From assembly GCF_947498805.1 (NCBI RefSeq), contig NZ_CANMLT010000006.1, positions 62,001-126,000 of the forward strand: 64,000 nucleotides of DNA. The letters run 5' to 3'. The position numbers and the translations under genes are program-made. Origin of the DNA: an uncultured Tenacibaculum sp. GTDB lineage: Bacteria; Bacteroidota; Bacteroidia; Flavobacteriales; Flavobacteriaceae. This document shows positions 63,290 to 64,000 of the stretch, piece by piece. Numbering within the stretch: the first letter of the stretch is position 1; every line of letters begins with the position of its first letter. The notes below the pieces were generated by a model. The model made no database searches. It was given only the letters and a program-made list of their open reading frames with translations, and had not been told where the DNA came from.

Positions 63290-64000
63290 ATGAGAAGAGG
63301 TAGTTTTAAAATCAGATTATTCATTGGTATTGCCATTGTAGCCTTTGCGTATCTGAGAAAATGCAGTCAACAAGAAGTAAATCCTTATACCGGAAAAAAG
63401 CAAGCCATTAGTTTATCTCCTCAGCAAGAAATAGCAATTGGTCTACAACAAGCACCAAGAATGGCGCAACAACATGGAGGGTTATTCCCTAACGACAATG
63501 CTCAAGACTTAGTAGATAAGGTAGGTGCTAAACTTGTAAACAATACTGTGGCCAGACAATCAGGTTATCAATATGAATTTCACTTATTAAGAGACGATAG
63601 AGCTATCAATGCTTTTGCATTACCTGGTGGACAAATTTTTATCACTTATGCACTATTTTCTAAATTAAAGAATGAAGATCAATTGGCCGGTGTATTAGGT
63701 CATGAAATAGGTCATGTTCTTGGAAAACATTCTAATGAACGTATTACAAATGCTAATTTCTGGAAGCTTTTAACAATGGGAGCCTCTGTAGGTGCTGATC
63801 TAGGGCAACTTGCAAATAGTATCGGGCAACAAACTTTATTAAAAAATGGTAGAGGTGATGAATTAGAAAGTGACGAATTAGGAGTTAAACTTATGATTGA
63901 TGCTGGATATAATCCAGAAAGTTTAATTGGAGTTATGGAAATCTTAAAAGCCGCAGCAGGACCAAATAGAGTTCCTGAATTTCAAAGTACTCACCCAGAC
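63290..64000 (+). CDS. M48 family metallopeptidase, 3' end outside window
   Basis: The frame opens at ATG 63290 and runs to the window end (237 residues seen). The N-terminal hydrophobic helix IRLFIGIAIVAF-like stretch (about 8-24) is followed by a Cys at 29 that could be lipidated. The zinc motif HEIGH is at residues 138-142 and the ExxAD-type third-ligand region (ELESDELG) is visible near 204. It resembles BepA/LoiP-type envelope peptidases. Confidence 0.9.
   Translation, partial: MRRGSFKIRLFIGIAIVAFAYLRKCSQQEVNPYTGKKQAISLSPQQEIAIGLQQAPRMAQQHGGLFPNDNAQDLVDKVGAKLVNNTVARQSGYQYEFHLLRDDRAINAFALPGGQIFITYALFSKLKNEDQLAGVLGHEIGHVLGKHSNERITNANFWKLLTMGASVGADLGQLANSIGQQTLLKNGRGDELESDELGVKLMIDAGYNPESLIGVMEILKAAAGPNRVPEFQSTHPD

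Noticed and set aside
1..64000. CRISPR arrays or long tandem repeats
   Set aside because: No regularly spaced identical repeats were found on reading; the only repeats are the two tRNA copies, the AraC repeat pairs, the three dyads and internal protein-domain repeats.

Overview
The window looks like a chromosomal segment of a low-GC marine member of the Flavobacteriaceae (Bacteroidota); a Tenacibaculum-like organism is my best guess, not a proof. The reasons are the strongly AT-rich coding sequence, the repeated TAnnTTTG type -7 promoter elements, the GSCFA protein, the TPR-membrane-AraC regulator, the CarboxypepD/OMP barrel protein, and a zeaxanthin-type carotenoid operon with a CarH-like MerR regulator. 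No rRNA, CRISPR array, transposase or integrase is visible.

Layout. 1-1730: two alpha/beta hydrolases, the first cut by the window edge. 1868-8830: an accessory block bounded by two same-strand copies of the initiator tRNA-fMet gene. On the minus strand it holds a double-glycine leader peptide, a subtilase and a membrane-anchored AraC regulator. On the plus strand it holds a Sec-exported Gly/Ala-rich peptide followed by a translationally coupled M48 protease, a SpoIIM-like protein and a multi-spanning membrane protein. This is the best candidate for an undescribed system. 8972-17140: era, der, an outer-membrane barrel protein and a GAF protein. 17191-23249: an HD-PycTM fusion, msrB-msrA-glutaredoxin-like, hydrolases and selO.

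23259-28711: an AraC-centred set of SDR, regulator, NAD-binding protein, MBL hydrolase, XdhC and MobA-like genes. Two of its promoters carry the same 21-bp-spaced pair of direct repeats. 28798-34806: a large lipoprotein combining metallophosphoesterase, kinase-like and beta-barrel regions, then a beta-propeller protein and DUF423. 34821-38906 (minus): a propeller lipoprotein, two TPM proteins, LemA, MerR and an M23 peptidase. 39060-42383: alaS and a DMP19-like protein.

42528-60032 (all minus) is a light-response region. It comprises a photolyase/pterin operon (two photolyase-family proteins, FolE, PTPS, SDRs, glutathione peroxidase, small conserved proteins), a carotenoid operon (fasciclin, crtI, crtB, crtZ, lycopene cyclase, TspO, TetR, ABC1 kinase, flavin reductase, DUF2867-type SDR) and a CarH-like B12-binding MerR regulator. 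Three copies of one 32-bp dyad (9-bp half sites, 14-bp spacer) lie at the promoters of the photolyase operon, the fasciclin/crt operon and the regulator gene. This suggests one light-responsive regulon. 60134-64000: GSCFA protein, rhodanese, aromatic amino acid hydroxylase, and the start of an M48 peptidase cut by the window end.
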